Below, piece after piece: positions 5,861 through 6,258 of a DNA stretch of 6,258 nucleotides. Position 1 is the first letter of the stretch, and each line of letters begins with the position of its first letter. The DNA comes from an uncultured Leucobacter sp. (GTDB lineage: Bacteria; Actinomycetota; Actinomycetes; Actinomycetales; Microbacteriaceae). A program made the position numbers and the translations under genes. A model generated the notes under the pieces. It searched no databases, had not been told where the DNA came from, and worked only from the letters and a program-made list of their open reading frames with translations. The stretch is taken from assembly GCA_937872275.1 (NCBI GenBank), contig CALMSE010000272.1, positions 1-6,258 on the forward strand, in the 5' to 3' direction.

Positions 5861-6258
5861 GTGAGCGAAACGGAGGCGGGCGGCGAGCAGCCCCGGCGGC
5901 GCGGCCTGCGCGGCCTCCTGGCCGACACCACTCCGCTGCGGCAGAGCCCCGCCTTCGCCAGGCTCTGGGTGGGCACCTCCGTCTCCTTCATCGGCACGCA
6001 GCTCACCATCGTCGCCGTGGGCCTGCACGTCTACGCGCTCACCGACTCCACCCTCGCGGTGTCGCTCGTCGCGCTCTGGGCGCTCGGGCCGATGATCCTC
6101 TCGGGCTTCGTCGGCGGGGCGCTCTCCGACCGCTTCGACCGCCGGCTCGTCTCGCTCGTCACCGCCGTCATCGCCTGGTGCTCCATCGGCGCCATGACGC
6201 TGATCGCCTTCCTCGGCGTCGAGGCGACCTGGCCCTACTACCTGCTCGCCGCGGTCAA
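5861..6258 (+). CDS. MFS transporter, EntS/MFS_3-like, N-terminal part only
   Basis: The window contains 132 complete codons of a major facilitator superfamily permease that continues past the edge. A cytoplasmic tail of about 35 residues (basic PRRRG at 11-15) leads into LRQSPAFARLWVGTSVSFIG at 26-45, a layout common in EntS-like exporters. Membrane helices lie at about 38-60, 66-86 and 97-118, with a fourth beginning near 125. GGALSDRFDRR at 85-95 is the MFS loop 2-3 motif and closely parallels EntS. The family usually has about 400 residues and 12 helices, so roughly two thirds is missing. The GTG at 5861 is the only plausible start, because an in-frame TAG lies at 5849-5851 and the next ATG is deep inside the protein. 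Likely an efflux pump; the substrate (siderophore, drug or other) is unknown. Confidence 0.9.
   Translation, partial: MSETEAGGEQPRRRGLRGLLADTTPLRQSPAFARLWVGTSVSFIGTQLTIVAVGLHVYALTDSTLAVSLVALWALGPMILSGFVGGALSDRFDRRLVSLVTAVIAWCSIGAMTLIAFLGVEATWPYYLLAAV

Noticed and set aside
5737..6028. Small minus-strand frames opposite the start of the MFS gene
   Set aside because: No protein-like composition, and they would cover the DUF3097 promoter region and the MFS coding start.
1..6258. CRISPR array, tRNA, rRNA, insertion sequence or attachment site
   Set aside because: No regularly spaced direct repeats, tRNA cloverleaf, transposase-like protein or terminal inverted repeats were found on either strand.

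Overview
The window is about 70% GC or higher by eye, with dense short-spaced genes, frequent GTG starts and G/C-ending codons. This points to a high-GC actinobacterium. The DUF3097 gene and the small HExxH protein beside it suggest Microbacteriaceae or a close relative, but this is a family-level inference and the species cannot be named from the sequence.

Layout. Positions 1-3455 (minus strand, transcribed right to left) hold a peptide/nickel-type ABC importer operon: a substrate-binding protein (1821-3455), a DppB-type permease (851-1807) and a DppC-type permease (854 down to the window edge, nearly complete). The genes are separated by 13 bases or overlap by 3. ATPase genes would be expected just beyond position 1. 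The 197-base gap 3456-3652 carries the importer's leader and putative promoter, an AT-rich palindrome, and a GC-rich hairpin that may end the upstream unit.

Positions 3653-5779 (minus strand) hold a second compact cluster: a DUF3097 protein with a TOPRIM-like acidic signature (4940-5779), a 127-residue protein with an HExxH zinc-peptidase-like motif (4560-4943), and an alpha/beta hydrolase (3653-4549). The first two overlap by 3 bases, and the third follows after 10 bases. From 5861 the plus strand carries the start of an MFS exporter that leaves the window. It is divergent from the DUF3097 gene across an 81-base gap.

How it works together. The importer genes form one uptake system for a small peptide or similar solute; the specificity is not readable. 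The binding protein is unusual because it has a membrane anchor and no lipobox or any cysteine. The DUF3097 cluster has no assigned pathway. Three starts (MFS, DUF3097, hydrolase) share a TANNNT hexamer 6-7 bases upstream of the start codon and lack a clear Shine-Dalgarno sequence, as expected for leaderless transcripts. The importer's binding protein and DppC genes instead have strong Shine-Dalgarno sites.

No RNA gene, mobile element, CRISPR array or integration scar was seen. Most of the window is ordinary chromosomal sequence. The DUF3097/HExxH pair is the least characterised part.
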